Positions 26,200-35,772 are shown, counted from the first letter of the stretch. The stretch is 46,505 nucleotides of DNA from Clostridiaceae bacterium (GCA_024635995.1 JAGXHW010000029.1:1-46505); one strand, 5' to 3'. The notes: generated by a model not told the origin, from the sequence alone. Numbers and translations are program-made.

Positions 26200-26949
26200 T
26201 GTAGCGTGCGTGTTGATCCTTCTGAAAAAGATCATCAATGAAATCAGAATGATTAATGAATAAAGAACAGGATAAAAAATATTTGAAACAAAAGGTGCAT
26301 AAATTTGGGCTCTAAAATAATGATTAATCAACCGAGTTAAAGAGAAAATAACTGTGAATATTAAACTGAAAGTGCCACTTAAGTGGTATTTTTTGTGCAT
26401 ATAATAGCCGCATACCAGTGCTAAAAAAACCCCTGCAATTTCATATATTTGTGTTGGGTGCACTGGTTGTGGAAAAAACAGAGCCATTGAACCATATTGG
26501 TTTATTTGAAATTTATGTGCGTTACTAAGTGCAGGGTAAGTTATACCCCAAGGTAAAGAAGTAATTCTACCAAAACAGCACCCGTTATTCAAACACCCAA
26601 TACGAATAACTATGATTCCAGCACCTAAAGAGGGGATTAAAACATCTAAAACACGCCAAAATTTTACGTTTATTATTTTTTGAATTACCAGGAATACGAG
26701 AGCGCTCAAAATAATACCACCATAAAGGGATAATCCTAGAGGGCTAAGTGATAATAAAACATGTTGTTTCGAATGATACAAAGAGTTATTAACAAAATAA
26801 TTCAAAAATCTGGCTCCAATAAAAAAACCAGATGTTAATGTCAGTAGGAGGATCACAATATGGTTTAAATTCAAGCCTTCTTTATATAACCCCACAGTAC
26901 TTAGAGAAAATACAACAATCACTGACAATAACATGAAAAAAGGATACAT
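26191..26949 (-). CDS. Lgt-like prolipoprotein diacylglyceryl transferase paralogue
   Basis: 252 aa with about seven membrane helices. The Lgt signature RIGCLNNGCCFGR and the later PVHPTQIYE are present, so the family is clear. In Lgt, diacylglycerol is moved from phosphatidylglycerol onto the lipobox Cys of prolipoproteins. The usual HGG motif (essential His103 in E. coli numbering, from memory) appears here as LSLYGG, with Tyr instead of His, so this may be a divergent or specialised paralogue. Start ATG 26949 has GGAGG 7 bases upstream; the longer GTG start would lie within that site. It lies downstream of a lipoprotein gene on the same strand and may act on it. Confidence 0.82.
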   Translation of the reverse strand: MYPFFMLLSVIVVFSLSTVGLYKEGLNLNHIVILLLTLTSGFFIGARFLNYFVNNSLYHSKQHVLLSLSPLGLSLYGGIILSALVFLVIQKIINVKFWRVLDVLIPSLGAGIIVIRIGCLNNGCCFGRITSLPWGITYPALSNAHKFQINQYGSMALFFPQPVHPTQIYEIAGVFLALVCGYYMHKKYHLSGTFSLIFTVIFSLTRLINHYFRAQIYAPFVSNIFYPVLYSLIILISLMIFFRRINTHATSR

Positions 26950-27001
26950 AGGCAGTCCTCCCACTTATAAACAGGATCCTCAGCTTCTGGTGGAGTTTTA
27001 A

Positions 27002-27142
27002 GGCCATCAGAAGGTTAGAATGCCTTATCCAGGATATGCCACCATGTATTTCCCTGTTACAGAAGAGGGAGTCATAGCAGTGTTAGTATCGGATAAAACA
27101 TTAGATGCTTTATGGATTGGTTTGTCCTGTGGTGCTTGAATC
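27002..27142 (+). pseudogene. Possible gene remnant (about 45 codons)
   Basis: One plus-strand frame reads protein-like without a stop: MPYPGYATMYFPVTEEGVIA, then VLVSDKTLDALWIG. There is a weak AGAAGG before ATG 27020. It overlaps the 3' end of the lipoprotein gene on the other strand and begins right after a stop. I see no family. It could be a relic or chance. Confidence 0.25.
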
Positions 27143-29470
27143 TGACGTGGATTCTGTGTAATCTTTTGAAAAATCAAGTTCTGCTGTGAAAGAACCTAGG
27201 GTTGTCATGCCAGTAACTGGCATTTCGCATAATAATGTTCCCTCTAACAATACTTTTGTCTTTGTTTCATTGTAAGAAGCTGTCAACTTCAGTGTGTTAG
27301 TAATACCATCGCTGTTTTGAATGCCTTCAAGTTCACCGTTGCTATAGGTAAAGTCTATTGGTGTGGGGTCTTTTTGATCCTGACCAAGTAAATTCAAAAA
27401 TCGAAATGAACCATTAGTGTCATCTGTTGCATCAATTTTGAATGATGCAGCTTGCTGTTGGCCAATCATATCTTTAAAAGCTACTAAAATGGTGGCATCA
27501 CAACCAACCTCACCATCGTCTTTAAAGCTTTCGAAAAAGTCCACGTCTTCTTCTCTTACAGCACGCTCTACTTCAGGATCGATTACAACATCTATGAAAG
27601 TAAATGTGCCATCACTCCAAATACCAACGAGTTCACTGAGAAGTGGTGCCTCTTTAACGATGCTTGTTTCGATTGTTATTGTTTGTTCTTCTTCTGTGGG
27701 ATTAACAACAGCGACCAACATCGGGTATGCATTCATTTTTCCACTTCTTTCATAAAGAAGATCCTTAAAAGGAATGTTTAGACTACTATTTGATGCGTTA
27801 ATTACTTTTAGTGGTTCTTTAGAGGATTTAAGGATAACGGCAAACATTGGTAAGTCGTTTGCATTATTAAGGAACTCATACTTTAAAGAGTAGTTATTAT
27901 CTACTTCATTACTTGTGTTTGGTAAGGTAAAATCGAATTTGAATACTTGAGCACTATATGCATATTTTAAAGTACTATTAATTGTACCTGCCTTCGTTAT
28001 GATACCTGATTCTTCATTCCTTTTAAGTTGTTCTTTATCTGGAACAGTTATTTTCAATATTTCACTGGTTTTGACACCACCGTGGAAATCAGTAAATTTT
28101 ATTGCCGAAATCTGTTCTGTAATTAATGAACGATAATAGTCTTCAGACCAAGCTCCCATACCTTTAAATGAGTTAATGGATTCCATGGGTGAAAGCCCAT
28201 TACTGATGCCTTCATGCAATGTTGCGACAACTGAATCAGAATGCTTATCCACAAGATATTGAACAATCGGATACATTGCATACCCATGTTCTTGGTAAGA
28301 CATATTGTCTTTACTAACTAAACTTTGATGTGTACCAAGTATTGAAGCACCATAATTAAGAGCTCTGCCTGTATAGTCTGCAATAGATTTTTTCGTTTTC
28401 GCCCCTGTACCAGTTATATATGGTTGGGTGGGTCCATTTAATATATAATTGTTAGCTGATCCGTAATTTTCATAATTATAAGGTGCTCTTTTTGAGTTTT
28501 GCGAGTATTTTACTTCAGCCCAGGTAGCGGTTGCTTCATCAAGCCAGTTACCATCACCGTAACCGTATTGAACAGCATGTAAGAACTCGTGTGCTACAGT
28601 GACCTGTAATTCATTTGTATTATTAATAGATTTTTTGTCTAACGTAATTTTAGCTTCAAAGCCAGGTATTTTAGTAAAATAGCCAAACGTGCTTATGTCT
28701 TCTATATAGACATTGATGGGCCATTCTTTAAATTTTGACATATCAAAACCAATGTTTTGATAATATGCGTAAGAGTCTTCTAAGATTGTCATGCATTCAG
28801 CCAGAACTTTTGAATCAACATCGAGGTCAGCGATAATCCTAAATTTGTTTTCAGATAAGATCGTTTGCTTACTAGTTGTAATAGTGATGTTATAGGGGCC
28901 ATATGCTGGATTAGCTATTTCGGTATTATTGGCATATGTTATAGAAAATATTTCGGATTTAATCCAATCGGTTAGTTTAACCATTAAGCTTTTTTCTGAA
29001 GTTAGTGGCATAAATTGCGCTTCTAAATACCCATCGTCTGATTGAATTGTTTCTAAATAAGTGTAATCTTGTAAATAACTATCTAAACTCGTGGAATATG
29101 TATAATAGCCAATGGTTATAAATGTTTCTCCCTGAAGCTCCATATTGGGTTTAAGCCGTATTGTAATAGGTTGAGCTATCTCTTCTGTCATTCCAGTAAT
29201 TTGGTAAATTTCGCTGGCCTGATTTTCTCCAAGAGGTCTTTCATCCTGATTCCTATTAATAGTAATGCGTGTATCTTCTTTAAAAGTTTCTGGGGCAATG
29301 TTGATTTGTAAATCCTGTTCTTCAATATTGGCGCCTTCAGAATTTATCGTCACGGTACCAAGATTTTTGAATCCTTCAACAGTGATTGCATCATTTTTGC
29401 AACCAGTAAATAGTACTGTGGATAAAAACATAACTAACATGAACATCATTCTGCGTTTTGAGTATGACAT
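27110..29470 (-). CDS. Large lipoprotein, putative zinc metalloprotease
   Basis: 786 aa. The signal has a lipobox ending LFTGC (Cys24), so the protein is probably lipid-anchored outside the membrane. The first ~200 residues are beta-rich (ZU5-like ITINRNQDER, PITIRLKPNMEL). A metalloprotease core follows near residues 290-330: VTVAHEFLHAVQYGYGDGNW then LDEATATWAE, i.e. HExxH plus a downstream Glu, as in MXAN_6640-type putative metalloproteases. The C-terminal ~250 residues look like beta-sandwich and lipocalin-like modules. ATG 29470 is chosen for GGGAGGGATAAT before it. The Lgt-like gene follows on the same strand. The substrate is unknown. Confidence 0.82.
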   Translation of the reverse strand: MSYSKRRMMFMLVMFLSTVLFTGCKNDAITVEGFKNLGTVTINSEGANIEEQDLQINIAPETFKEDTRITINRNQDERPLGENQASEIYQITGMTEEIAQPITIRLKPNMELQGETFITIGYYTYSTSLDSYLQDYTYLETIQSDDGYLEAQFMPLTSEKSLMVKLTDWIKSEIFSITYANNTEIANPAYGPYNITITTSKQTILSENKFRIIADLDVDSKVLAECMTILEDSYAYYQNIGFDMSKFKEWPINVYIEDISTFGYFTKIPGFEAKITLDKKSINNTNELQVTVAHEFLHAVQYGYGDGNWLDEATATWAEVKYSQNSKRAPYNYENYGSANNYILNGPTQPYITGTGAKTKKSIADYTGRALNYGASILGTHQSLVSKDNMSYQEHGYAMYPIVQYLVDKHSDSVVATLHEGISNGLSPMESINSFKGMGAWSEDYYRSLITEQISAIKFTDFHGGVKTSEILKITVPDKEQLKRNEESGIITKAGTINSTLKYAYSAQVFKFDFTLPNTSNEVDNNYSLKYEFLNNANDLPMFAVILKSSKEPLKVINASNSSLNIPFKDLLYERSGKMNAYPMLVAVVNPTEEEQTITIETSIVKEAPLLSELVGIWSDGTFTFIDVVIDPEVERAVREEDVDFFESFKDDGEVGCDATILVAFKDMIGQQQAASFKIDATDDTNGSFRFLNLLGQDQKDPTPIDFTYSNGELEGIQNSDGITNTLKLTASYNETKTKVLLEGTLLCEMPVTGMTTLGSFTAELDFSKDYTESTSDSSTTGQTNP

Positions 29471-29713
29471 ATTATCCCTCCCTACAAACAAATTTTTCAC
29501 CATTTTACCAATGAACGTTGTTGGTCTAACGATTTTCGGTTTTCCACGTATTCATAAATATTAATATTAAGCCTTTCTTTCATTGTATGGAAAGAATTCC
29601 AATCGTCATCACCCCCAGGGGTGAAATGTGGATGATATGAACGCAATAAAAGAGCCCTAGTAGTTATCAATTTCTTCACGCTCTACTTTAGATTCTTTAT
29701 TCTTCCCTCCCAC

Positions 29714-29741
29714 CCCCACAAAATCAATAGCTTTACCGTAC
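29714..29741 (+). promoter_or_regulatory. Putative SigI-type autoregulatory promoter of sigI-rsgI
   Basis: CCCCC (29714-29718) in ACCCCCACAAAA, a 19-base spacer and CGTA (29738-29741) match the element at 21965-21992. The surrounding AGC.TTACCGTA...TATGGTA is shared too. SigI operons are typically autoregulated (established in Bacillus and Clostridium). The predicted leader is ~170 bases. In the remaining gap 29471-29914 I see only AT-rich sequence and a short CACCCCCAGGGGTG palindrome near 29610. Confidence 0.75.
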
Positions 29742-29914
29742 AATATGGTAGATAACCACTCTGGTACAGACAGGGAGAAGACACTGGTATAAATGATCCG
29801 GGCCGCTGCATCAAACCTTTAGAATCGGCCTTGTTACACAGCGCCTCAGACGGGGTAATAATTTAGCAATGAATCCTTGATGTATGACATTAATCCCAGG
29901 TTGGAGGCATTGCC

Positions 29915-30646
29915 ATGTTTGACATTCTGCTTCTCAGCACCCTTACAACTGAATCTGATACTAACCCGGTGCTGATAAAACTGGCGGAAATCAAGCAGGG
30001 GAATGAACAGGCCCGGGAGAGTTTTATCCAGCAATATGACCCTTTTATTCTCAATGCCACTTCCAAGGTAACAGGGCGTTTTGTTGATAAACACAACGAC
30101 GACGAATACAGCATTGCCCTCATTGCCTTTAACCGTGCCATTGATACTTTTGACCATGATAAAGGCCAGTCCTTTTTCGTCTATGCCAGGGTGTTGGTGC
30201 GGAACGACCTCATCGATTATTTCCGCGCAGAAGGGCGTGTGCAGGAACAGACCCTGTCGGAATCTGAATCCAATGACACTGTTTTTTTGGAGGATAAAAC
30301 CCCCGCGGTGGAAATGGATGAAAAGTTTATTTTAAAGAACGAGATTGCACTCTTTCGCAGTGCGTTGCAGGATTTCGGTATTCCCTTCAGTGCTTTGGTA
30401 AAAGAATCGCCCAAGCATGAAGACACACGGCGGCAGCTGGTCAGCCTGACTTTTCAGCTGTATAACAACCAAGACATCCGGGAAGAAATCCGGCGTACCG
30501 GCAAGCTTCCTCTGAAACAACTGGAAAGCATGGTGAGGGTGAGCCGGAAGACCTTGGAGCGACACCGAAGGTACTTGCTGGCCGGCTTTATTTTACTGGA
30601 CAGCGACCTGGATACCATGAAAGATTATTTTTATGAAGCCCTGTAA
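29915..30646 (+). CDS. sigI: RNA polymerase sigma factor SigI
   Basis: 243 aa, typical of SigI, the sigma-70-family factor of Bacilli and Clostridia used for heat, envelope or polysaccharide responses. Region 2 is seen in ARESFIQQYDPFILNATSKV and DEYSIALIAFNRAIDTFDHD, with GQSFFVYARVLVRNDLIDYF. The SigI-specific C-terminal part (IPFSALVKESPKHEDTRRQL, then VRVSRKTLERHRRYLLA) is present and supplies the HTH. GGAGGCATTGCC precedes the ATG. It is followed after 27 bases by its anti-sigma gene, as in known sigI-rsgI operons, and is probably held at the membrane by RsgI until a signal arrives. Confidence 0.93.
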   Translation: MFDILLLSTLTTESDTNPVLIKLAEIKQGNEQARESFIQQYDPFILNATSKVTGRFVDKHNDDEYSIALIAFNRAIDTFDHDKGQSFFVYARVLVRNDLIDYFRAEGRVQEQTLSESESNDTVFLEDKTPAVEMDEKFILKNEIALFRSALQDFGIPFSALVKESPKHEDTRRQLVSLTFQLYNNQDIREEIRRTGKLPLKQLESMVRVSRKTLERHRRYLLAGFILLDSDLDTMKDYFYEAL

Positions 30647-30673
30647 GCCCGATAAATAAAAGGAGGTGACACC

Positions 30674-31876
30674 ATGCGCGGCATAATCATTGAAAAAAAA
30701 TGGCATTCAGCCATTGTGATGACACAGAACGGCCAGTTCAGACGGCTCTACTTCCCTTTTGGTAAGGAAGTGGCAGACGAAGTGTTTTTACAGAGACAAC
30801 TCAGCCTGCGATTTGCTGTAGCCGCCATGGCGGTGTTCTTCCTTGTGACCGGTCTGGTGGGCTATAACACCCTCTTTCAGGCAACAGCTTACGGCTTTGT
30901 TTCCATTGAAGTTAACCCGGCAGCGGAATTTCAAATTAACAAATACGGCGTGGTGGTTGACGCTGTGCCCCTAAATGGGGAGGCAAATGAAATTCTTTCT
31001 GAAATAAACTATCGCTGGCGCTCCATTGAGAAAGTGTCTGCAGATTACGTGGGCCAGACACTGGCAGCAGGATTCATTGACAGACCAGAGGAGGCCAGAA
31101 TTTTCGTCACCATCTCCGGCGTTGAGGGAGCTGATACAGAGGAATTATCTCAACGTCTGGCAACCATTGAAGCTGCTCAGAAAAACAGGTTAGAGAAAAT
31201 GGCAGTGCCGGCAGAAACTGATTACCGCCAGGTGACACCTGAGGTGCGCCGGGAAGCATCTGCTTTGGGTGTGGCCACAGGCACCTGGGAGCGCATTCAG
31301 AAGGGGGAGGAAATGACCTACACTCACTTTGAACTTGAGATTGGATCCGGTGATGATGACAAACTGGAGGTAGCATACCAGCAGGAGACCCACAACTTTG
31401 AGGCTGAAGTGGAATGGGAACTGAGAGACGCTGAATGGAAACATGAAGGTGCCAGGGCTTTGGAATACCTTCTTCCGATCTTTCGCAGACTTGAACTGGA
31501 CCCGGGCATGAGCCAGAACGAAATGATCCAGCGGGTGGTAACAGCTTTTGAATGGTCGGCTGAAGTCACTGAATTCAGTCTGACAACGGTGCTGACTGAT
31601 GGCAGCCGCATCAACTTTGAGTGGAACAGGAACAGCACCACGCCCCTTCCAACCCCAGCACCGATTTCTGTTGAAGACGACGATGATGACGATGATGACG
31701 ATGACTTTGAAGATATTGACGATGCTGACAATGACGACGATGACGATGACTTTGAAGATATTGACGATGCTGACAATGACGACGATGATGATGACTTTGA
31801 AGATATTGACGATGACTGGGACAAAGATGATGACGATGACTGGGACAAAGATGATGACGATGATGACGATGATTAG
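30674..31876 (+). CDS. rsgI: Anti-sigma factor RsgI with Asp-rich extracellular repeat tail
   Basis: 400 aa. An N-terminal cytosolic RsgI_N domain (~1-42; RGIIIEKKWHSAIVMTQNGQ) binds SigI, followed by a TM helix (~46-68). The juxtamembrane domain begins YGFVSIEVNPAAEFQINKYG; the Asn-Pro in this context is the known RsgI self-cleavage site. Residues ~215-320 resemble a YusW-like domain (FELEIGSGDDDKLEVAY; EYLLPIFRRLELD; DGSRINFEW). The C-terminus (~334-400) is almost pure Asp: three FEDIDD(A)D units within Asp runs, then two DWDKDDDD units. In clostridial RsgI proteins the C-terminus is usually a carbohydrate-binding or enzymatic sensor, so this ending is unusual. AAAGGAGGTGACACC precedes the ATG. 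Confidence 0.9.
   Translation: MRGIIIEKKWHSAIVMTQNGQFRRLYFPFGKEVADEVFLQRQLSLRFAVAAMAVFFLVTGLVGYNTLFQATAYGFVSIEVNPAAEFQINKYGVVVDAVPLNGEANEILSEINYRWRSIEKVSADYVGQTLAAGFIDRPEEARIFVTISGVEGADTEELSQRLATIEAAQKNRLEKMAVPAETDYRQVTPEVRREASALGVATGTWERIQKGEEMTYTHFELEIGSGDDDKLEVAYQQETHNFEAEVEWELRDAEWKHEGARALEYLLPIFRRLELDPGMSQNEMIQRVVTAFEWSAEVTEFSLTTVLTDGSRINFEWNRNSTTPLPTPAPISVEDDDDDDDDDDFEDIDDADNDDDDDDFEDIDDADNDDDDDDFEDIDDDWDKDDDDDWDKDDDDDDDD
31677..31873 (+). repeat. In-frame Asp-codon tandem repeats at the rsgI 3' end
   Basis: GAC/GAT-rich units of ~48 bp (Asp run plus FEDIDDADN) occur three times, then two ~24-bp DWDKDDDD units. The nucleotide identity between units suggests recent expansion. All units preserve the frame to the TAG stop. 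Confidence 0.9.
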
Positions 31877-31888
31877 GTTGATAAGCAA

Positions 31889-31933
31889 AAGCTCCAGGCA
31901 CTCCTCAGCACACGCTGGGGAAACCTGGAGCTT
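31889..31933. terminator. Bidirectional terminator between rsgI and the GH130 gene
   Basis: AAGCTCCAGG (31889-31898) pairs with CCTGGAGCTT (31924-31933). A T-rich run follows on the plus strand and an A run precedes. It separates convergent genes. Confidence 0.8.
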
Positions 31934-31948
31934 CTTTTATGCCTGCCT

Positions 31949-34900
31949 CTATTTCTTAATCAAATGATTTCTTATTTCTTCCGGAATCAGGTCTTTCACT
32001 TTGGCTGAAGCCACCCCAATCACTGTGTCGGCACCGCCGTAATAGACAAGTATTTCATCCTCTTCTTCCAGTACTTCTTTCTCCTCCACAGAAACAGCTC
32101 CGCAGGTGAAGACGACGTTAGGCACCCAGCTTTTTCCGGAGACCCCTACTTCGTAAGAGGCTTCCGGTTCGAAAACGGGGTTGGGTGAACGGTATAAAAG
32201 CTTGGCTGGGTCATCCAATGAAGTGAGGAATACACCCAACCGGTAGCAGAAGACATAATCCACGCCGTGATAGATGTGAAGCCAGCCGAATTTTGTTTTG
32301 ATTGGCGGGGCTCCTGCGCCAACTTTGACGGCGTCCCAAGTCATTCCTGAACGGGTTCCCAAAATAATTTTGTGGCCTTCCCGGGGCCAAGGTGTCTCGA
32401 AGGTATCGGCATAGGTGATCCAGATACTGGGGGCGATGCGATGAAAAAGCACCAGTTTTCCGTCAACCCGTTCCGGGAAGAGCACTGCGTCTTTGTTGTG
32501 GAATCCCGGGAAGAGCAGGCCATCACGGTGCCATCCTTCCCAGTTACGGGCGGCCACATCTTCTTCTGAGATGGAGGCCAGTGCAATCTGGGGAATAACG
32601 CCGTCGTAGGCGGTGTAGAGCATATAGACCCGGCCTTCCATAGCAATAAGCCGGGGATCTTCGACACCCATTTTTTCACTGTCATTGGCTGGGCTGAAGA
32701 CAGGCTCCGGGTAACGTTCGTCTACCTGCAGACCCTCCCGGCTGATGGCCAGGCCTATCCGGGAAATACCATCGTCTCCCACCGCCCGGTAAAAGATGTG
32801 TACGGATCCCTGAAGCCGGATGGCGCCACAGTTCAGTACATACTTGTTCTCCCAGTCATGTTCAGCCAGAGGTGCCAGCATAGGGTTATACTCTGATCGC
32901 ACCAGTTTCCCGGCTTTAATGATGGATGGCATACCGTTTTTTTGCTCAATGATCAATTCTGATCTCATTGGCTTTGCACCCAGGTATCGAACAGCCAGGT
33001 CTTCACCCTCTTTACCCTGGCCCATCAAATCGATGATGATTGGCAAAATCTCATCTCGGTCTCCCACCACTTGCTCATAAAGACGGCCGAACAGTTCACT
33101 GCTGAACCTGCGTCTTTCTATCATGAGTGACAATGGGGTAGGAATATCTTTTCCTCCTTTTGAGCTGTAGCTGGCCCAACTCCAGATGCAGCAGGTGACA
33201 AAGACACCGTCAGGCAGGGTCAGACCCAGGTGATAGGCATTGGCCATGAGGGCCAGGTGTTGCTTGGCCTTTTCCACAGCGAGGCCGGATAATCCCCAGT
33301 CGTGCTCGGAGATTTCTAAAAGTTTATTCTTTAAAACCTGATGCTGAAAGGCTTCGAAAATGGCATGAGCTGAGAACATTCCCATTCCCCAGTGGCCTCC
33401 AATGGAATTAATCACACAATGGGCAAATTCATCTTTAGGGCAGTTCTGTGAAAATGTTTCCCAGGCTTTCCCATAGTGTTCAGCTTCGATAATTCTTTTC
33501 AGTGTTGTTGTCATAAATCGGATTTTAGGATATTCACCGCCGCTTCCTTCCCGCAGGTTGCTGATGACCACCCGGCTGGTCAGGTGGTATAGGCTGGAGG
33601 CTTCCACCATGCTTGTCAGTCTTGGAAAATCGGTATAATCCACCACCAGGGGTACCACTGGCGACATTTCAAAATCTTCAGGTTTCAAATTTTCCCGCAA
33701 CCATTCCGTGTTCCATTCGTTGTATTTTTCGATTTCTGACCAAGGGGCCAGTGCAAGAATGTCCAGTGGATTGTGGCGTTGCAGGAGTTCATCTATGTTG
33801 CGCAAGCCCCATCGGGTGATCAGGTTGCGTGGGGGATTCACCCGCAGCAGACGAATGGCTACGTCTTGTTTCAGCGACATGCTTTTGGGCGAATCGTAGA
33901 GTTGGAATATTTTTTCGGCGACCCGTTTCGTCCCCCTGAGGTTGTGAAGATTTCCAGACAGCATAATTTCATCCATGTTTTCTTCCAGTTGCATAACCTG
34001 CTCCCTTATTGCCTGGCTGATTTTTTCATGTCCGGCAGAGGGGGTAAGGTCCAGGTTTTCCTCAATGAACTGCTTAAAATCTACCGAGTATTCCTGCAAC
34101 AGTTTTTCGTAGGTGTCGTACACATGGGCAGTGTTTCCCTCTGGGGATTTTGCCACATGAGGCAGGAGAATTGGAACGCCTGGAATGTATTCCCAATAGG
34201 AAATTTCCGGAAGAAAGGGTTCCACCTCTTCTTTATGATGAAGCCAATTTTCAAGGAAAAAATTCTTTCGGCTGATGAATTCGTCCACCTGGGTTTCAAG
34301 TATGGCCTGTGCTTTGAATGATTCGGCAGAAAAAGAGGTGGTTTCCTGGTCATCACCGGTATTAATACCGATTTCCAGGAAATAGCCTGCCAGTCTGCCT
34401 TCAAACAGAGCGGCCAGTCCATTGATTAAGTCTTCATTTTCCACTTTTGGAAGATAATGGTAGGCGATGATGGTTTCATAGACGATCTGTGACCAGAGGG
34501 CAGCAGAGAAAGTAAATGTTTCCTGTCCTGCTTCTGCGGTTTTAACAATGTGAGCCAATTCTCCGGAAACCTCTTTCGAAAAAACCCGGGACCAAATGGC
34601 TTCATAATAACGGTTGTACCCTCTTCGAAATTGAACGATCCTGGGACGCACATCGGTACCGGCATTTTCAACAAATTGCTTTTTTCGAAAACCAATGGCC
34701 AGGGCTGACTGAACGGCACGGGGTGAGATCATCCACTTATTCTGGCTTCTCTCCACAAATTGAAAGAGAACATGTGCCACCTGGCTGAACAGGTTATTCA
34801 TATTGACCGGCAGAGAAGACTTCGGTTTTACCCCCAGGTAGACTTCGGCGGTTTTGGCTTCCATTTCTGAAACGCGAGCAACAAGCCAGTAATTCAGTCC

Positions 34901-35554
34901 AAATTCATTAATATCAACCGTGTTCGTGTTAAGGTCCTCGGTTAGTTGTGAAAGAAGCTGTCTGGAAATGGCCATACCTGCATCCATGCATCCTTTTAGT
35001 TCCACGTTAAACAACATTGCCAACAATGGAAAGGTAAAGTGGTATCCGACAGGGTTAGCCAGATGGGACAAGGTGAACCGTGGCAGGACATATTGTGCAA
35101 TTCCGTCACGTATGGGCTGATACATCAGTTTCACCCAATCAGCCGCCAATCCTTTCGGTGGGCCATCAATTTCCTTCGGCAAAAGATTTGGTTCAACAAC
35201 CAACAGATCAGCAGACATTCTGTGGGCAATGTCCATCAGTCCCCGGACAGCCCATCCACGACCGGACAAGGAACTTTCTATTTCGCTGGTCACAACCGGG
35301 TCCTGTCGACCTGATTCGTATACTGCCAACATTCCATGGGATGAGTTGTGGGGGCAACCCAGGGAGATGTACCGGACATTGATTTCTGGATAATAGGTTT
35401 CTATTCCTCTATCCAGAATGGGAATGATTCTTTGGGCATCCTCCCAATTTGATGTCAACGGAATGCCTATGATCAGGTCAACCGAGTCTGGTATCGTTAT
35501 TTTTTGAAAAGCTGATGTGATGCATTTCTGGTACTGCACTTTTGTTTTTTCCAT
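31949..35554 (-). CDS. GT-A-like / GH130 fusion (putative mannoside phosphorylase/synthase)
   Basis: 1201 aa. Residues ~25-290 look like a GT-A glycosyltransferase of the GT2/GT81-like type: DLIIGIPLTSNWEDAQRIIP, RGWAVRGLMDIAHRMSADLL, a PIRDGIAQYVLPRF strand and GCMDAGMAIS. However, the metal-binding D-x-D position reads EPN (VVEPNL, ~119-124), so GT activity is doubtful. Residues ~300-870 are largely helical and unassigned. Residues ~885-1195 are a GH130 five-bladed propeller (GVEDPRLI; LHIYHGVDY; VYYGGADTVIGVA). GH130 enzymes phosphorolyse or transfer beta-mannosides, giving or using mannose-1-phosphate. GGAGGTG precedes the ATG. It is divergent from the GT4 fusion gene. A role in an intracellular mannan cycle is inference. 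Confidence 0.8.
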   Translation of the reverse strand: MEKTKVQYQKCITSAFQKITIPDSVDLIIGIPLTSNWEDAQRIIPILDRGIETYYPEINVRYISLGCPHNSSHGMLAVYESGRQDPVVTSEIESSLSGRGWAVRGLMDIAHRMSADLLVVEPNLLPKEIDGPPKGLAADWVKLMYQPIRDGIAQYVLPRFTLSHLANPVGYHFTFPLLAMLFNVELKGCMDAGMAISRQLLSQLTEDLNTNTVDINEFGLNYWLVARVSEMEAKTAEVYLGVKPKSSLPVNMNNLFSQVAHVLFQFVERSQNKWMISPRAVQSALAIGFRKKQFVENAGTDVRPRIVQFRRGYNRYYEAIWSRVFSKEVSGELAHIVKTAEAGQETFTFSAALWSQIVYETIIAYHYLPKVENEDLINGLAALFEGRLAGYFLEIGINTGDDQETTSFSAESFKAQAILETQVDEFISRKNFFLENWLHHKEEVEPFLPEISYWEYIPGVPILLPHVAKSPEGNTAHVYDTYEKLLQEYSVDFKQFIEENLDLTPSAGHEKISQAIREQVMQLEENMDEIMLSGNLHNLRGTKRVAEKIFQLYDSPKSMSLKQDVAIRLLRVNPPRNLITRWGLRNIDELLQRHNPLDILALAPWSEIEKYNEWNTEWLRENLKPEDFEMSPVVPLVVDYTDFPRLTSMVEASSLYHLTSRVVISNLREGSGGEYPKIRFMTTTLKRIIEAEHYGKAWETFSQNCPKDEFAHCVINSIGGHWGMGMFSAHAIFEAFQHQVLKNKLLEISEHDWGLSGLAVEKAKQHLALMANAYHLGLTLPDGVFVTCCIWSWASYSSKGGKDIPTPLSLMIERRRFSSELFGRLYEQVVGDRDEILPIIIDLMGQGKEGEDLAVRYLGAKPMRSELIIEQKNGMPSIIKAGKLVRSEYNPMLAPLAEHDWENKYVLNCGAIRLQGSVHIFYRAVGDDGISRIGLAISREGLQVDERYPEPVFSPANDSEKMGVEDPRLIAMEGRVYMLYTAYDGVIPQIALASISEEDVAARNWEGWHRDGLLFPGFHNKDAVLFPERVDGKLVLFHRIAPSIWITYADTFETPWPREGHKIILGTRSGMTWDAVKVGAGAPPIKTKFGWLHIYHGVDYVFCYRLGVFLTSLDDPAKLLYRSPNPVFEPEASYEVGVSGKSWVPNVVFTCGAVSVEEKEVLEEEDEILVYYGGADTVIGVASAKVKDLIPEEIRNHLIKK

Positions 35555-35772
35555 CTAATACACCTCCACTGAAGCGTTGTAACCTATACTCTTAACTTTA
35601 CTGATATGTAACTTTCATATTATGCATTTCAACCATTATGTACCCTTTTTCCACTTGTATAATCGAATACTTCCCTTTTGTCATTTGGTCAGGGATTAGT
35701 CGAATGCTGGTAAGGGTATACAGACAAATATATATATTACATTTCGAATGGATGAATGGTAGTTTGTTGTCT

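Noticed and set aside
31677..31873. Repeats considered as a CRISPR array
   Set aside because: The units are in-frame coding repeats with no unique spacers, and no cas genes are near.
31190..31888. Minus-strand frames rich in Ile/Val or Ser opposite the rsgI tail
   Set aside because: Produced by the complement of GAC/GAT repeats; no ribosome site or domain.
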